A DNA stretch of 64,000 nucleotides from Orychophragmus violaceus. Its lineage: Eukaryota > Streptophyta > Magnoliopsida > Brassicales > Brassicaceae. Shown piece after piece: positions 20,713 to 32,756 of the stretch; positions within the stretch are counted from its first letter, which is position 1; each line of letters begins with the position of its first letter. The stretch lies in contig CM058229.1 in the NCBI GenBank assembly GCA_030180135.1, forward strand, positions 43,799,522 to 43,863,521, read 5' to 3'. The translations under genes were made by a program, and so were the position numbers. The notes below the pieces were generated by a model that had not been told where the DNA came from, ran no database searches, and saw only the letters and a program-made list of their open reading frames with translations.

Positions 20713-21351
20713 TGTTGGAATTGTGTCCAGTAATCTCGATACTGTCTCTAGAAAGTAAGAGTATGTCAATGATCAGACATAAGTCATATAATACTGGGGG
20801 TCATGATGGCTTGCTAGAGTCCGCTCATGATCTATAAGTCTTGGACTTATTGCCTTTATTATATGATCCCATATGGGTCACACACCTAAGCTAACAGGAA
20901 AATGTGTAGGAACGGCTTAGCAGAAGTACGGTAAAAGTGCCAGGCATTTGTCGTACTTAGAGAGAGATTAATGGGTCTGATTAAATCCAAGGGATTTAAT
21001 CAGATTGGTATTTGGGCCCAAAAGCCCAAAAGGGAAAGAGAAGGGTTTTATAAACTAAAAGCCAAATCTCTTTCTCCTCTAACCCTAAGCCCCAGCCGCG
21101 AGCCTCCTCTCTCTCTGCGCCTCCTCTCCCTTGGTCTAGCAGCCTTCTTCCTGCTTGGTGTGCGTGTGTGAACCTCTGGAGGAGTTATCACTTGGTGTCT
21201 CTCTGATCTCTGACCTGTTCTTCATATTTCCGCTGCACAAAAGGTAACAGGTGAGATCTACATTATGTTTCTAAATAAGAGAACCTAGATCTGTATGTTA
21301 GGACTGTTTAATCTGAAGAACTGAATCAGGATTAACCTAAACATTCCTTCA
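20713..21351 (+). repeat. Copia I 3' LTR
   Basis: 639 bp; TGTTGG...CCTTCA. The 13-bp inverted repeat is at 20976-21004, identical to the 5' LTR. Followed by TSD ttata. Confidence 0.95.
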
Positions 21352-21356
21352 TTATA

Positions 21357-21567
21357 TTGGATATAACTAGCAAATTTGTTGCTTACAAAGATAGCTAAAT
21401 TTGGGTGATAGCCAGTGGCTCACTCAAGTTTAGTGAAGTATGGATCTTGGATCATTATATTCATCTGAGGAAACAATGTTTGAATATAATGCGAGTTTTC
21501 TTAAAAGTTAAGACTTCTCATTTCTTGAACATCATAACTAAACCTTTTCCTTTCTTTGTTCTTAGCT
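21357..21567 (+). other. Copia B leader, second part
   Basis: Resumes the B leader after the copia I insertion. It aligns with the last ~200 bp before gag in A and F (gtgatagccagtggctcactca matches gtgacggccagtggcccactt). It ends in a long pyrimidine tract and TTAG (AG at 21564-21565), two bases before the ATG. Confidence 0.75.
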
Positions 21568-24500
21568 ATGACTAACACTCATAATAACTCTTTCTCCCTG
21601 CGATCCGTCCTTGAGAAGGACAAGTTAAATGGATCGAATTTTCTCGAATGGTATCGGAACTTGAGAATTGTTCTCAAGCAGGAGAAAAGAGACTATGTCC
21701 TGGAAACTGTTCTCCCTGAAAAACCGAGAGCCAATGCTGCACATGCAGAAAGGAGTGCTTGGGATAAGCATTCCAATGATGTGGTCGATGTGAATTGTCT
21801 CATGTTGGCTACCATGAACTCGGATTTGCAGAAGCAATACGAGAACGTGGAGTCGCCAGTGGAGATGATTACTAGCCTGAAAAGCATGTTTCAGGAGCAA
21901 GCACGAACTGAGAGATACCAGACGGTTAAATCTCTCATTGAATGCAAGCTACCAAAGGACAGTCCAGTCAGTCCTCATGTCATTAAGATGATGGGTTATA
22001 TTGATAACCTGGGGAAGCTGGATTGTCCCATTAGCCAAGAGTTGGCTACTGACATCATTCTGCAGTCACTGCCGTCAAGTTATGATCAGTTTGTTATGAA
22101 CTATAACATGAATAACATGACAAAGACGTTGATTGAACTGCATGGCATGCTCAAGACAGCTGAGCCAAATATCAAGAAGGGCACTCCTAATGTACTTATG
22201 GTACAAGGGGGTAAGAAGTTTAAGAAACTTGGCAAAGGCAAGGGAAAGGGCAAGGCAGTCCAGGTTGAGAACCAGGACACGCCTGCGCCAGCCCCGAAAC
22301 CCAAGCCGGGCTCATCTGAGAGTGATAAGTGCCATTACTGTAAAGAGCTTGGGCATTGGAAGAGAAATTGCAACAAATTCTTGGAAGAGAAGAAGAAGAT
22401 GAAGAAGACTTTCGAGACTTCATCTTCAGGTATTTTTGTTATAGAAGTAAATGTTACTACTTCTGGTTCTACTTCTTGGGTATTGAATACCGGCTGTGGT
22501 ACTCATATTTGTACAAATCTGCAGGGCCTAAGCAACAGTAGGACGTTGGAAAAGGGAAAAGTGGACCTGCGCGTGGGGAATGGAGAAAGAGTTGTTGCAT
22601 TAGCCGTAGGAACATTTAACTTGTCTTTACCTTCTGGTTTGGTTTTAGAACTTCATAATTGCTACTATGTACCTGCTATAAGCAGAAATATTATTTCTAT
22701 TCATGTTTTGGATTTGGAAGGATATCAGTTTTCAATTAAGAATAAATGTTGTTCTTTTGATTACAATGATATATTTTATGGTAGCAGCCCATTAGAGAAT
22801 GGGCTTTATGTTCTAAACCAAAGCACACAAATCTATAACATTAACACCAAGAGATTCAAATCAAATGACACGAATCAGACTTTTCTATGGCATTGTCGTT
22901 TGGGCTACATAAACGAGAAACGGATTCAAAAGCTCCATAATGATGGGCTTTTGGGCTCATTTGATTATGAATCATGTGAGAAATGTGAATCTTGTTTACT
23001 GGGCAAAATGGCAAAGGCCCCTTTCAAAAAACAAAATGAAAGGGCCAGTGACCTATTGGGCCTTATACATACGGATGTATGCGGCCCAATGAGCACAAGT
23101 GCCAGAGGAAATTTTCGATACTTCATTACCTTCACTGATGATTTCAGCAGGTATGGCTATGTCTATTTAATGAGACACAAGTCGGAATCTTTTGAAAAGT
23201 TCAAAGAGTTCCAAAATGAAGTACATAATCAACTTGGCAAAAGTATTAAGGCTCTTCGATCAGATCGTGGAGGAGAATACTTAAGCCAAGAATTCAGTGA
23301 TCATTTGAGAGATTGTGGAATTGTTTCGCAACTAACTCCTCCTGGAACACCACAATGGAATGGGGTGTCTGAGAGGAGGAATCGAACTTTATTAGATATG
23401 GTTCGATCAATGATGAGTCTCTCAACTCTTCCATTATCCTTTTGGGGATACGCTCTAGAAACGTCTGCGTTTACACTTAATAGGGTTCCGTCAAAATCAG
23501 TTGCAAAGACACCACATGAGATGTGGACTGGAAATGTTCCGAATTTGTCTTTCCTGAAGATTTGGGGTTGTGAAGCTTATGTTAAAAGATTAATTACAGA
23601 TAAGCTCGAACCCAAATCTGATAAATGCTACTTCGTTGGTTATCCTAAGGAAACCAAGGCATACTACTTTTACAACAAATCCGAGAACAAAGTGTTTGTT
23701 GCTCGGAACTGCGTATTTATTGAGAGAGAGAGAGTTTCTTTCCAAGAGAAACAGTGGGAGTAAAGTACAACTCGAAGAAGTTCGAGAACCGCAGGAAAAT
23801 GCTCAACCCGTAGAGGAAGAGCAACAGTTGGATCTACAAAGAGTTGTAGAAACCGCGCCTGTGGAGCCTGAAATTCGCCGATCCGAAAGGATCCGTCACG
23901 AACCCGAGAGATATGGATTTCTCGTAACCAATTGTCATGATTTGTTGATCATTGACAGTGACGAGCCAGCGAATTTTGAAGAAGCGATGATGAGCCCTGA
24001 CTCCGAAAAGTGGCTGAGAGCCGCTGAATCCAAAATGGGATCAATGTCACAGAACCAAGTATGGACTTTGGTTGATTTACCCGTTGGTGCAAGACCCATT
24101 GAGTGTAAATGGATTTTCAAGAAGAAAATTGATGTGGATGGAAATATTCAGATATATAAAGCAAGGCTGGTGGCAAAAGGTTTCAAACCAATTCATGGCA
24201 TTGACTATGAAGAAACTTATTCCCAGGTCGCCATGCTTAAATCCATTCGGATTCTCCTAGCAACAGCCGCTCATTATGACTATGAGATCTGGCAGATGGA
24301 CGTGAAAACAGCTTTCCTTAATGGAATTATGGAAGAGGATGTGTACATGACACAGCCCGAAGGTTTCATCGATCCAAATGCAGCTAGGAAAGTATGCAAG
24401 CTTCATCGATCCATTTATGGATTGAAGCAAGCATCTCGGAGTTGGAATCTTCGTTTTGATGAAGCAGTCAAAAAGTTTGACTTCATCAGGAACGAAGAGG

Positions 24501-25537
24501 AACCATGTGTTTACAAGAAGACTAGTGGGAGCGCAGTTGCATTTCTAGTGTTGTATGTAGATGACATACTTCTTCTCGGAAATGACGTTCCGTTGTTACA
24601 GTCTGTTAAGGCTTGGCTCGGAAGTTGTTTTTCAATGAAAGACATGGGAGAAGCCGCGTATATTCTTGGAATTAGAATCTATAGAGATAGATTAAACAAG
24701 TTGATTGGACTGTGTCAAGACACTTATATCGATAAAGTCTTACACAGGTTCAGAATGCAAGATTCCAAGAAGGGCTTCATACCAATGTCTTATGGCATAA
24801 GTCTCAGCAAGAAGCAGTGTCCTGAGACACATGCTGAGCGAGAACGCATGAGTCGGATTCCCTATGCCTCGGCGTTGGGATCCATCCTGTATTCCATGCT
24901 CTGTACTCGTCCAGATGTTGCTTGTGCTTTAAGCATGACGAGTAGATACCAATCTGATCCAGGTGAAAGTCACTGGACAGCCGTCAAGAATATTCTGAAG
25001 TATTTGAGAAATACTAAGAATAAATTCTTGGTGTACGGAGGAAGTGATGAGCTGGTAGTAAGTGGTTACACAGACGCAAGTTTTCAGACAGACAAAGATG
25101 ATTTCCGATCGCAATCTGCTTACATCTTTTGCCTGAATGGCGGTGCAGTCAGCTGGAAGAGTTCCAAGCAGGACACTGTAGCAGATTCCACGACTGAAGC
25201 TGAGTACCTCGCTGCTTCTAAAGCGGCAAAGGAGGCTGTTTGGATCAAGAAGTTCATCACTGAACTTGGTGTGATTCCTAGTATTTCTGAGCCAGTGGCT
25301 TTGTATTGTGCCAACAATGGAGCCATTGCACAAGCAAAGGAACCTAGGTCACACCAGAAATCCAAACACATAGAAAGGATATATCACCTTATCCGTGATA
25401 TTGTGAATAGAGGAGATGTGAAGATCAGCAGAGTCCCGACGGATGAGAATGTTGTTGATCCACTGACCAAGCCCCTCCCAAGGCCTAAGCATGAGTTTCA
25501 CACTGCTGTTATAGGCATTAGATTTCTTAAGATGTGA
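21568..25537 (+). pseudogene. Copia B Gag-Pol polyprotein, frameshifted
   Basis: First frame 21568-23763 covers Gag, zinc knuckle CHYCKELGHWKRNC, protease and integrase; the second frame (to 25537) covers the end of integrase, RT (YVDD) and RNase H. The shift lies in a GA run (23722-23734) that has two extra GA units relative to the expected ERE-FLS reading. The protease box is NTGCGTH, with catalytic Asp changed to Asn (codon 307). The integrase zinc region reads WHCRLGY, with the second His changed to Tyr (codon 447). Integrase DDE residues (HTD, RSDRGGEY, SERRNR) remain. RNase H has CANNGAIA where others have CDNNGAIA, loss of another acidic residue. Confidence 0.92.
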
Positions 25538-26360
25538 TCTTGTTTTCAGTGGGAGTTATATTTGGTTTTAGTTATGACATGATGTTCGTAAAACATAATT
25601 TGGTTATGTTATTTTAATGAAATTGTTTCAGTATTATTTAATTGTGTTATTAAATAATTGTCCCAAAGTAATTTATGACATTTTATAGGTCATCAAGTAT
25701 GTGACTTGATCATGAAACCCTATAAACAAGAAATGACATAAATTAAAATGGTCCCTGGTCGAGGTTGTTTAAAGTGGGACATTAACAACCACGTGAGACT
25801 AGTATGTGAGATGACTGATGACTATGTTTCATGGCGTCATTAATAAGAGTATTAAACTCAATCACATAGATATGTGTTGGAGAACACATGATCGGACATG
25901 ACCCGTTAATGAGAACTCTACAAGATGTTATATGAGTGTCATAAGAGTTTCTCATTACGACTAAAGAGTGTAGTCCTAAGACCTAAGTTCATCATGTCCT
26001 CTCTCATATGGATTGGTTCGTCTTGACTTTGTCAAACGTCAGTCGTAACTGGTGATTATAAAGACACTGATTAGGCGTATCATGAGATATAAAAGAGACA
26101 TGGATGGAACAAGATGGAATTTGTACCTCCTATATAACAGGAGTTAAATATCTCTGGGCCTGTCGAAGATTTGATACTGGAAATGCGTGGCCGCGCTCAA
26201 ACGAGATGATTGTCAGTCGTTTGTTTTTCATCAGTACAAATCGGGATTCGATAAACGTGATCTGGCTTAATAAGGATGACACAGTTCTTGCCTTATGCTA
26301 GATTGAGATATAGCTACAAAGGGATTAAAGGAATAGATGATTCCAGTACAAGTGGGAGAT
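25538..26360 (+). other. 3' non-coding region and PPT of copia B
   Basis: Same arrangement as in A and I, more diverged. No open antisense counterpart, because a stop interrupts it. PPT AGTGGGAGAT ends at 26360. Confidence 0.75.
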
Positions 26361-27043
26361 TGTTGGGAATGTCCTGAAATCTATTGTACTTACTCTAAGT
26401 GAAAGTCGTATTGTCGAGATGAGACAATCATATAATACTAGGTAGTCATAATGCTTTGCTAGAAGCCACTTATGATCAATGAATTTAGAACTAATTGCTA
26501 GTGTTATATGATCCTACAGGGTCACACACCTAAGCAAACTGGACGTTAAAGACGAGGTTGATCATTAGTGTAATGATCTAGTGAATGCATATTTGATATG
26601 CATTCGGTATCAAAGTTCTGGGGCCGTGTCGATCGACACAAAGAGTGTGTCGGTCGACACAACTCGCGGATTACCAGATTAATTCGGTTTAATCGTTGGT
26701 TAATCCCGTTGCGGTTTAAGTCGACATATATAAGATATATGGTCGACCTAAACTCGAACTTAACCTAATTCACAGCCACCAGAACTAGAAAAAGAAACCT
26801 CTCTAGAGATTAGATCTCTTATAGGCACTAGCATCCCTCCTGTTCAGTTTGTGTGCGTATGGATACCAGTAGAGGCACAGCGTTTGAGGTGCTTCGTGAT
26901 CTCGATTATCTGCAAACCTTCCGCTGCTTATTACCAGGTAAATCTGAGATCTGATAGATTCAATCATATGAACCTTAGATCCTAGGCTTGGAATTTATAC
27001 CTAGGGTTGCTAATCCTGATTAGAACTGCTAGAAATTCCTTCA
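26361..27043 (+). repeat. Copia B 3' LTR
   Basis: 683 bp uninterrupted, so it gives the intact B LTR. Palindrome doublet 26626-26660, TATA at 26727, ends agaaattccttca before gypsy D sequence. Confidence 0.95.
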
Positions 27044-27084
27044 CTTCCCTCTTGAAGGTACCCATACTCCCCACATTCCTTGGT

Positions 27085-28371
27085 CTAAGTCACCTCCAAC
27101 GGATCATCCATGTTCAACTCCTCAAGGAGTTCATCAGCTAGCTCCTCCATAGTCTCAATATAGAACATCTGACCTTGTATGGTTGGCTTCTTCATCACCT
27201 TGTTGATGTCAAAGTTGAGCACTATGTCTTTACCAAGGTTGAGATCTATCTTCCCTCTCTTGACGTCTATGATTGCACCAACTGTGGCGAGAAAAGGCCT
27301 CCCAAGGATTAGAGGATCCTTTGGTTCCTCATCCATCTCCAATACAATAAAATCTGTCGGGACTTCAAATCCTCCTACTTTCACCGGAAGATCTTCAAGG
27401 AGACCAATTGGGTATCTCACTGCTCTATCTGCTAGAACCAAGGAGATCCTACAAGCTTTGTAGGTAGAGAAGCCTAGCCTTTTAGCTACTGAGAAAGGCA
27501 TCAAACTTGCGCTTGCTCCAAGATCACATAAACAACCCTCAAATCGGAAAGGACCGATAGCACATGGACGAGTAAAACTGCCTGGATCTTCAAGCTTCCT
27601 TGGTACAATACTCCTTTGGATGAATGCACTACACTCATGAGAAAACATAACCATACCTTGCACTTCCTTGGTTCTTTCTTTGATTGCATCCTTGAGAAAC
27701 TTGCTATATTGAGGAACTAGCAAAAAGGCATCAATCAAAGGCATGGTTAACTCAACATTCTTCATTTGCTTTTCAAAGAGAGCTTTGTACTTCTCTAGGA
27801 GTTGCTTCTTGAATCTGCCCGGAAAGGGTAGCTTTGGCTCATAAGGTGGTGGCACAAACACACCATCCTTCTTCTTGAGTGTATCCTTCACTACTTCTTC
27901 AACTACAGCCTTTCCTTTCCTCTTAGCCATCTCACTATCACTCTCTTTGTTGAGAGCTGAATTTTCAGAATTCTCAGAATTTTCAGAAGGGTTTTGAGAG
28001 AAGTCTTTCAAGCTATTCCAACTCTTATTTGTGTAGAACCTCTTGTTTTCCATAAACTTGACATCTCTTGAAACAAAAACCCTTCTTGTTTCTTGTACAT
28101 AGCACTTATAACCCTTCTGTGTTGCTGAGTGCCCAATGAACATTGCTCTCGTACTCTTTGCCTCAATCTTATTTATTTGCTCTCCTGGAATCAGAACAAA
28201 ATACACACACCCAAACACTCTTAAGTGATTAATAGATTGACTGGTTTTGTTAAATACCTGATATGGAGAAACATCATGGAGGATTTTAGTTGGAATCCTA
28301 TTGATCAAAGAACATGCTGCCATGAAAGCATCTCCCCAAAACCTTTTAGGAACATTGGTATGAAACATCAT
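27085..28371 (-). pseudogene. Fused frame: copia C integrase end joined to gypsy D gag-protease
   Basis: 428-codon open frame. Codons 1 to about 120 are copia integrase C-terminus (MMFHTNVPKRFWGDAFMAACSLINRIPTK, VFGCVYFVLIPGEQ, KGYKCYVQETRRVFVSRDVKF). After a short repeated Asn-Ser-Glu stretch the frame continues as Athila-type gag-protease: PYEPKLPFPGRFKK, the protease box CLCDLGASASLMPFSV, and DPLILGRPFLATVGAIIDV. The join falls in a small TCAGAATT-type repeat (27961-27991). It ends in a stop at 27085, then gypsy D resumes at 4143 beyond copia B. I read it as an illegitimate join of two decayed elements that happens to keep frame; function is unlikely but the fusion is plain. Confidence 0.85.
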
Positions 28372-28434
28372 GGATCTTTCAGCCTCGATTAGATGTCAGT
28401 TCTTTCTCTCATCCACTCCATTCTGTTGAGAAGT

Positions 28435-29742
28435 CTATGGACAGCTTGTTTGATGGAGGATTCCATGCATGGATAGGTGTTGTTTGAAAGCATGACAAGT
28501 GTACTCCCCACCATTATCTGATCTAAAGATTTTGATCTTGGCATTGAAATGGTTAGTAATATAGTTCTGGAAGTTCACAAAAGCTTCTAACACCCTATCC
28601 TTTGATTGAACCAGAGTTATCCATGTGTATTTTGATTTCCATGTGTATTTTGATTTCTCATCATTGAATGTAACAAAGTATTTATGGTTCTCTATAGATA
28701 CACATGGTGTTGTCCATACATCATAGTGAATAAGATCAAAGCAACTTTCATAAATAGTCATAGATGAAGGAAATACAGACTTGCAATGTTTACCAAGTAT
28801 ACAAGCCTCACACTCATCATTTTTAAAATAAACATTAGGCATTAACAATCCTAAGGCCCTAGAGTGAGGGTGACCTAGTCTAGCATGCCAAATAGAGTCA
28901 TTAAGCAAAGTAGAATTGGAACTAAATGCAGAAACAAGTTCAGAAGCAATTGGGGATAATTCAGAAGCAAGAGAAGTGTTTTCAAGCATGTATAATTCAT
29001 CTTTTGTCACACCTCTTCCAAGCAACTTACTAGTCTTAATATCCTGAAAAACCACATTACTAGGACTAAAGATAACATTGCAATCAAGTTCAGTGGCAAC
29101 ACGCTTAACATATAAAAGATTGGAAGTGAAACTAGGCATGTAAAATGCTTTGGACTCTTTATCAAATAGCTTAAGATTTCCTTTTCCCTTAACAAGAACT
29201 CTTTCTCTGTTTGCAATAACAACATTCCCTAAGGCTGGTTTGACATTGCTAATCAGGTTAGAGTCACTAATCATGTGATGTGAAGCCCCTGAATCTACAA
29301 TTGAAGGCCTAGAGTTAGTTGATGCATGAAGAGAGTTACCAAATACATTACTAGAGTTATCTTTGAGGGCTTTGATGAGTGCATCAAGGTCTGATCTCCT
29401 GACCACATCATCATGAACCGCCATCATTGGAGTGGAAACAACCATGGCTCTTCCTTCATTGCTATCAGCCACACCTCTTGAAGGACCAGGAACATCATGC
29501 TCAGCTGCTCCATTGGAGAAGTGTGCTCTCTGCTCCCTGAACCGGTTGTTGGTGTTGCTGCCATTGAGGTTCTTAGGCTTAAGGTGAGGATAAAGAGTCC
29601 AACACTTGTTCCTGAGATGCCCTTTCATTTTGCAGTGATTACACATCACCACCGTCCAATCTTCCTGCTTGTAAACACCTTTGTTTTCTGACCTCAAGAT
29701 GTACTGGATAAGGCTGTGGTAAGAGGCATTCAAGGTAAGCAA
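28435..29742 (-). pseudogene. Copia C pol: zinc knuckle, protease, integrase core
   Basis: 435 codons. Visible: zinc knuckle CNHCKMKGHLRNKC, protease box VDSGASHHM, integrase zinc region WHARLGH...CEACILGKHC, first catalytic Asp in HYDVWTTP, second in FRSDNGGEY. A 9-residue internal duplication (KSKYTWKSKYTW) is present. Two stops lie in the 28372-28434 gap to the next integrase segment, so it is dead. The preceding gag frame is cut by TAG at 29764-29766. Confidence 0.85.
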
Positions 29743-29763
29743 GAGGGCAAAGACCTTGTCCTG

Positions 29764-30246
29764 CTAACGCCTTTCACTTAGAACAAGAGGATCCACAGAA
29801 CTTGGCCTCAACAATTCTAACTCAGCCCATAAGGATCTAAACTTTCCATAATGAGCCTTTAACTCCATGTCTTCCTGATGAAGGTTGCTGAGAGCAAGCT
29901 TGACTTCAAACACCCTGGTCAAATTGGATTTGTTGCCATACACCTTCTCAAGTGTATCCCAAAGGTCTTTAGCGTTTTCACAATAAGAATAACCTTCCAA
30001 GATTGAAGGTTGAAGACAGCTTTGTAGAATGGATAGTACATTCTGCTCTCCTTGAACCCACATCTCATCATTGAGAAGAACCAGTTCCCTACCAGCCTCA
30101 GCTGCAACCATCTGATCCGGAGCAGTACTACTCATGACATGCTTCCATAAACCTCGGCCACCAAGGGCAGATTTGGCCATCCTAGCCCATACCAAGTAGT
30201 TACTTCCCCTTAGGGTCACTGGTATCAAGACTCTTGAGTTCTCCAT
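29764..30246 (-). pseudogene. Copia C gag
   Basis: 160 codons from MENSRVLIPVTLRGSNYLVWARMAKSALGG, the copia-type Gag start, through the central domain (YGNKSNLTRVFEVKLALSNLHQEDMELKAHYGKFRSLWAELELL), to a stop in LSERR. The stop is a single substitution relative to the copy in G. The reading continues across the stop into the zinc-knuckle frame. Confidence 0.85.
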
Positions 30247-30429
30247 GACTTAAACAGGAGGTAATATCAAGAGAGAAATGTTTCAAAAGAGTTTGAAGAG
30301 ATTGGAGTAGAACCGCTTAAGAACAAGAACTAGAACAAAGTTTATAGAACAAGAACTGAACAAGAATGGAAGAATAAAATATTAGCGGAAGTAAGTATCA
30401 GGTAGATGAGCTTTTAATCTCTCATACAA
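30247..30429 (-). other. Copia C leader with damaged PBS
   Basis: Short leader between LTR and gag. Where G and H have TGGTATCAGAGC, the minus strand here reads TTGTATGAGAGA, so the primer site has several changes. No gene. Confidence 0.7.
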
Positions 30430-30951
30430 TGTAAGAATGTGAAGATTAACTTAGAGAGAAATGAATAACAAGCTAGAATCGTAAGAGAGAGAGAATTAGG
30501 GTTAGCGAGAGAGAGAATGAGAAGTATGTGGGAAAGACTCCCAAAAGTGTGTATTCACTCATAAGCTTTACAAGTCTTTAAATAGAATGAGATACTAGGT
30601 TTAAACAAGAGGAAACCGAAATCTAAAAATAGAAAGAAGACAAATACTACTTAGGAGAGAGAGAGGTCCACCGGCTCTCTTGGAAAGGGACAGGTCCATG
30701 CTTGGTTTCTTGGTGAAAGTGACATGTCCTACTGGTCTTCTCTGAATGTTCAGATCCTGCTTTTACTCCTGCTCACTCTTAAATGCCTCTGATCCTTTAT
30801 TCTTTAGACCATAATTGACTTCGGTTGAGATAACAAAACATATTCACATTGTTTAACTTTGATGTCTTGGACTTGCACACTTCTGCTTAAGCCCCCAACT
30901 TTCCACATTGATGAAACACTTAGGTCTTCATCACACTTAGGCTTCATCTCA
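30430..30951 (-). repeat. Copia C 5' LTR
   Basis: 522 bp; minus-strand TGAGATGAAG...TTCTTACA, clearly homologous to the G LTRs (34935-35457 and 54405-54931). Its outer end meets the RNase H tail of copia H. Confidence 0.9.
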
Positions 30952-32344
30952 ATAGGCAAGATTACTCCTTCTTGCACCTTCTACCTCAGCTTATGACAAT
31001 CCAATTCTATGTACTTTGTCCTTTGATGAAATATAGAGTTGGATGCTATGTGAATGGCCGCCTGATTATCACAATGCATTATGATTGGATTTGGGGATTC
31101 AATGCCCAAGTCTTGGAGTAGAGCCTTCAGCCAAGTTAATTCATTTGTCAGCTTCCTCATTTCCCTATTCTCTGCTTACGCACTTGAACATGAAGACACC
31201 TTCTGCTTCTTTGTTTTCCAAGTGAACAGATTGCCTCCAATGAATGTGCAATAGCCTGTAGTAGATCTTCTATCCACTCGGTCACCAGCCCAATCATCAT
31301 CACAATAGCCTACAATTTTTGTGCTTTGATTATATCCCATCGATATTCCTTGACCAGGAGCTCCACTGAGGTATCTTAGGATGCGATCCACCATGCTCCA
31401 ATGATGCATCTTAGAAGCTTGCATATGTTGACTTACTTGATTCACAGCAAAGCACAAATACGGTCTAGTAATGGTGAGATAGATCAACTTACCAACCATC
31501 ATTTTGTATAGAGTGATGCCTCCAAACGGTTGGTCTTCAGTCTCCCTCTCTCTTATGACTTTATAACCATCTTCAAAAGTTGTCTTAGCTGGCTTTGCTT
31601 CCATCTTACCTGCTTCACTCAACAAATCAAGAGTATACTTCCTTTGTGATAAAAAGAGGCCTTCCTTAGAACGGCACACTTCTATCCCTAGGAAGAATTT
31701 TAGTTCTCCAAGATCTTTAATATCAAATACAGACTTTAAATAATCCTTGCTAGCTTAAATTCCAACCTTGTCATTCCATGAGATGATAATATCATCAACA
31801 TAAATGAGTATGATCAGCTTTTGATCCTTGAAACCTCTTTCCATGAGAGTGGTGCACAGCTTGTGATACCAAGCTCTAGGAGATTGCTTTAGCCCATAAA
31901 TAGCCTTCTTAAGCCTCAAGAATTTTCCTGGTGTAAAATCATGTCTTCAAGACCAGGTGGTGGAGTCATGTACACTTCATCCTCTAGCTCTCTTTGAAGA
32001 AAGGCATTCTTAACATGAATCTGCCATAATTCCCATTCCAAGTTTGTTGCTAAGGATAGGATGACTCTTACTATATGGATCTTAGCTACTGGTGCCAAGG
32101 TATCACGGTAATCCTCCCCATATGTTTGTGTGAATCTTCTTGCTACCAATCTAGCCTTGTACCGCTCTATCTCTCCATTGCTTTTGTATTTGATAGTGAA
32201 CACCCATTTGGAGATCACTTTCTTCTTCTTTCTAGGTAGGTATATCTCATACCAAGTGTTGTTATTCTCCATTGCTTTGATTTCATCTCCTACTGCATCT
32301 CTCCACTTCTTATGCTTCTTCTTAAGTTTTGGGAACCAATTCGG
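30952..32344 (-). pseudogene. Copia H RT and RNase H
   Basis: RT entry KKWRDAVGDEIKAMENNNTWYEI, WVFTIKYKSNGEIERYKARLVARRFTQTYGEDY and DVKNAF-like VKNAFLQRELEDEVYMTPP are open (to 31916). A shift follows, then YGLKQSPRAWYHKL and a deletion that brings the YVDD box (31790s) too close. RNase H frame 31679-31176 shows GYCDDDWAGDRVDRRSTTGYCTF; then a stop and MHCDNQAAIHIASN near 31070. It ends abruptly at the copia C LTR. Confidence 0.8.
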
Positions 32345-32720
32345 CATCAAGAGTATTAGAGAGGAAGATGAAATGGAAAATGAGAGGCTGAAGTCATGAA
32401 GACAAAGCCGAGCCTCATTCCTAGTTGGAGCCTTGGTGTTAATAACAAGCAAGTGAAGCTATGCTTAAGTTAGCAACAAAGGCAACTATCAAGATGTGGA
32501 AATGTGCAAAGTTGGGGCACCTAGATAATCAGAAGATAGTCTGTGCAAAATCAGGGCCAGAGATCATTAGGAGATGTTGGAATCAATGTGCAAAAAGGGG
32601 CATAATCAGGTCCTACATTGATCAAGTTGGAAATGTGCAAGTTTGTGATTAAGAAGGAGTCACATGTAGAGTTAAGGTCTGAGCAGAAGTGAAGACATGT
32701 CACTCTCACCATTTGGAAGT

Positions 32721-32756
<36 letters not shown>

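Larger units (their letters stand above)
13538..21351 (+). mobile_element. Ty1/copia element I (sister of A), inserted in B leader
   Basis: Complete element: 5' LTR 13538-14177, PBS 14179, polyprotein 15888-19865, PPT 20702-20712, 3' LTR 20713-21351. TSD ttata at 13533-13537 and 21352-21356. The LTRs differ by about six substitutions and one 1-bp indel in 640 bp. The first bases of the 5' LTR read TGGTGG instead of TGTTGG. Polyprotein is open but with active-site lesions. Confidence 0.96.
4144..27043 (+). mobile_element. Ty1/copia element B, interrupted by A and I
   Basis: Starts tgttgggaatg and ends ccttca. Its 5' LTR is 4144-4676 plus 12495-12642 (681 bp once A and one TSD copy are removed) and the 3' LTR is 26361-27043 (683 bp); they differ by roughly ten substitutions and two small indels. 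Flanks are ctttc (4139-4143) and cttcc (27044-27048), a 5-bp duplication with one mismatch. PBS at 12644. The polyprotein gene (21568-25537) is frameshifted. Inserted into gypsy D. Confidence 0.93.
27961..30951 (-). mobile_element. Ty1/copia element C, 5' half
   Basis: Minus-strand copia of the same family as G and H. In coding order: 5' LTR (30951-30430), gag (30246-29764), zinc knuckle to integrase (29742-28435), integrase end (28371 to ~27990). RT, RNase H and 3' LTR are missing; gypsy D begins there instead. Its LTR abuts the RNase H tail of copia H at 30952, so C inserted into H. Confidence 0.85.

Noticed and set aside
23718..23763. Programmed frameshift between integrase and RT in copia B
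   Set aside because: A, I, F and J have one continuous frame; the extra bases are two GA units in a GA run, typical slippage.
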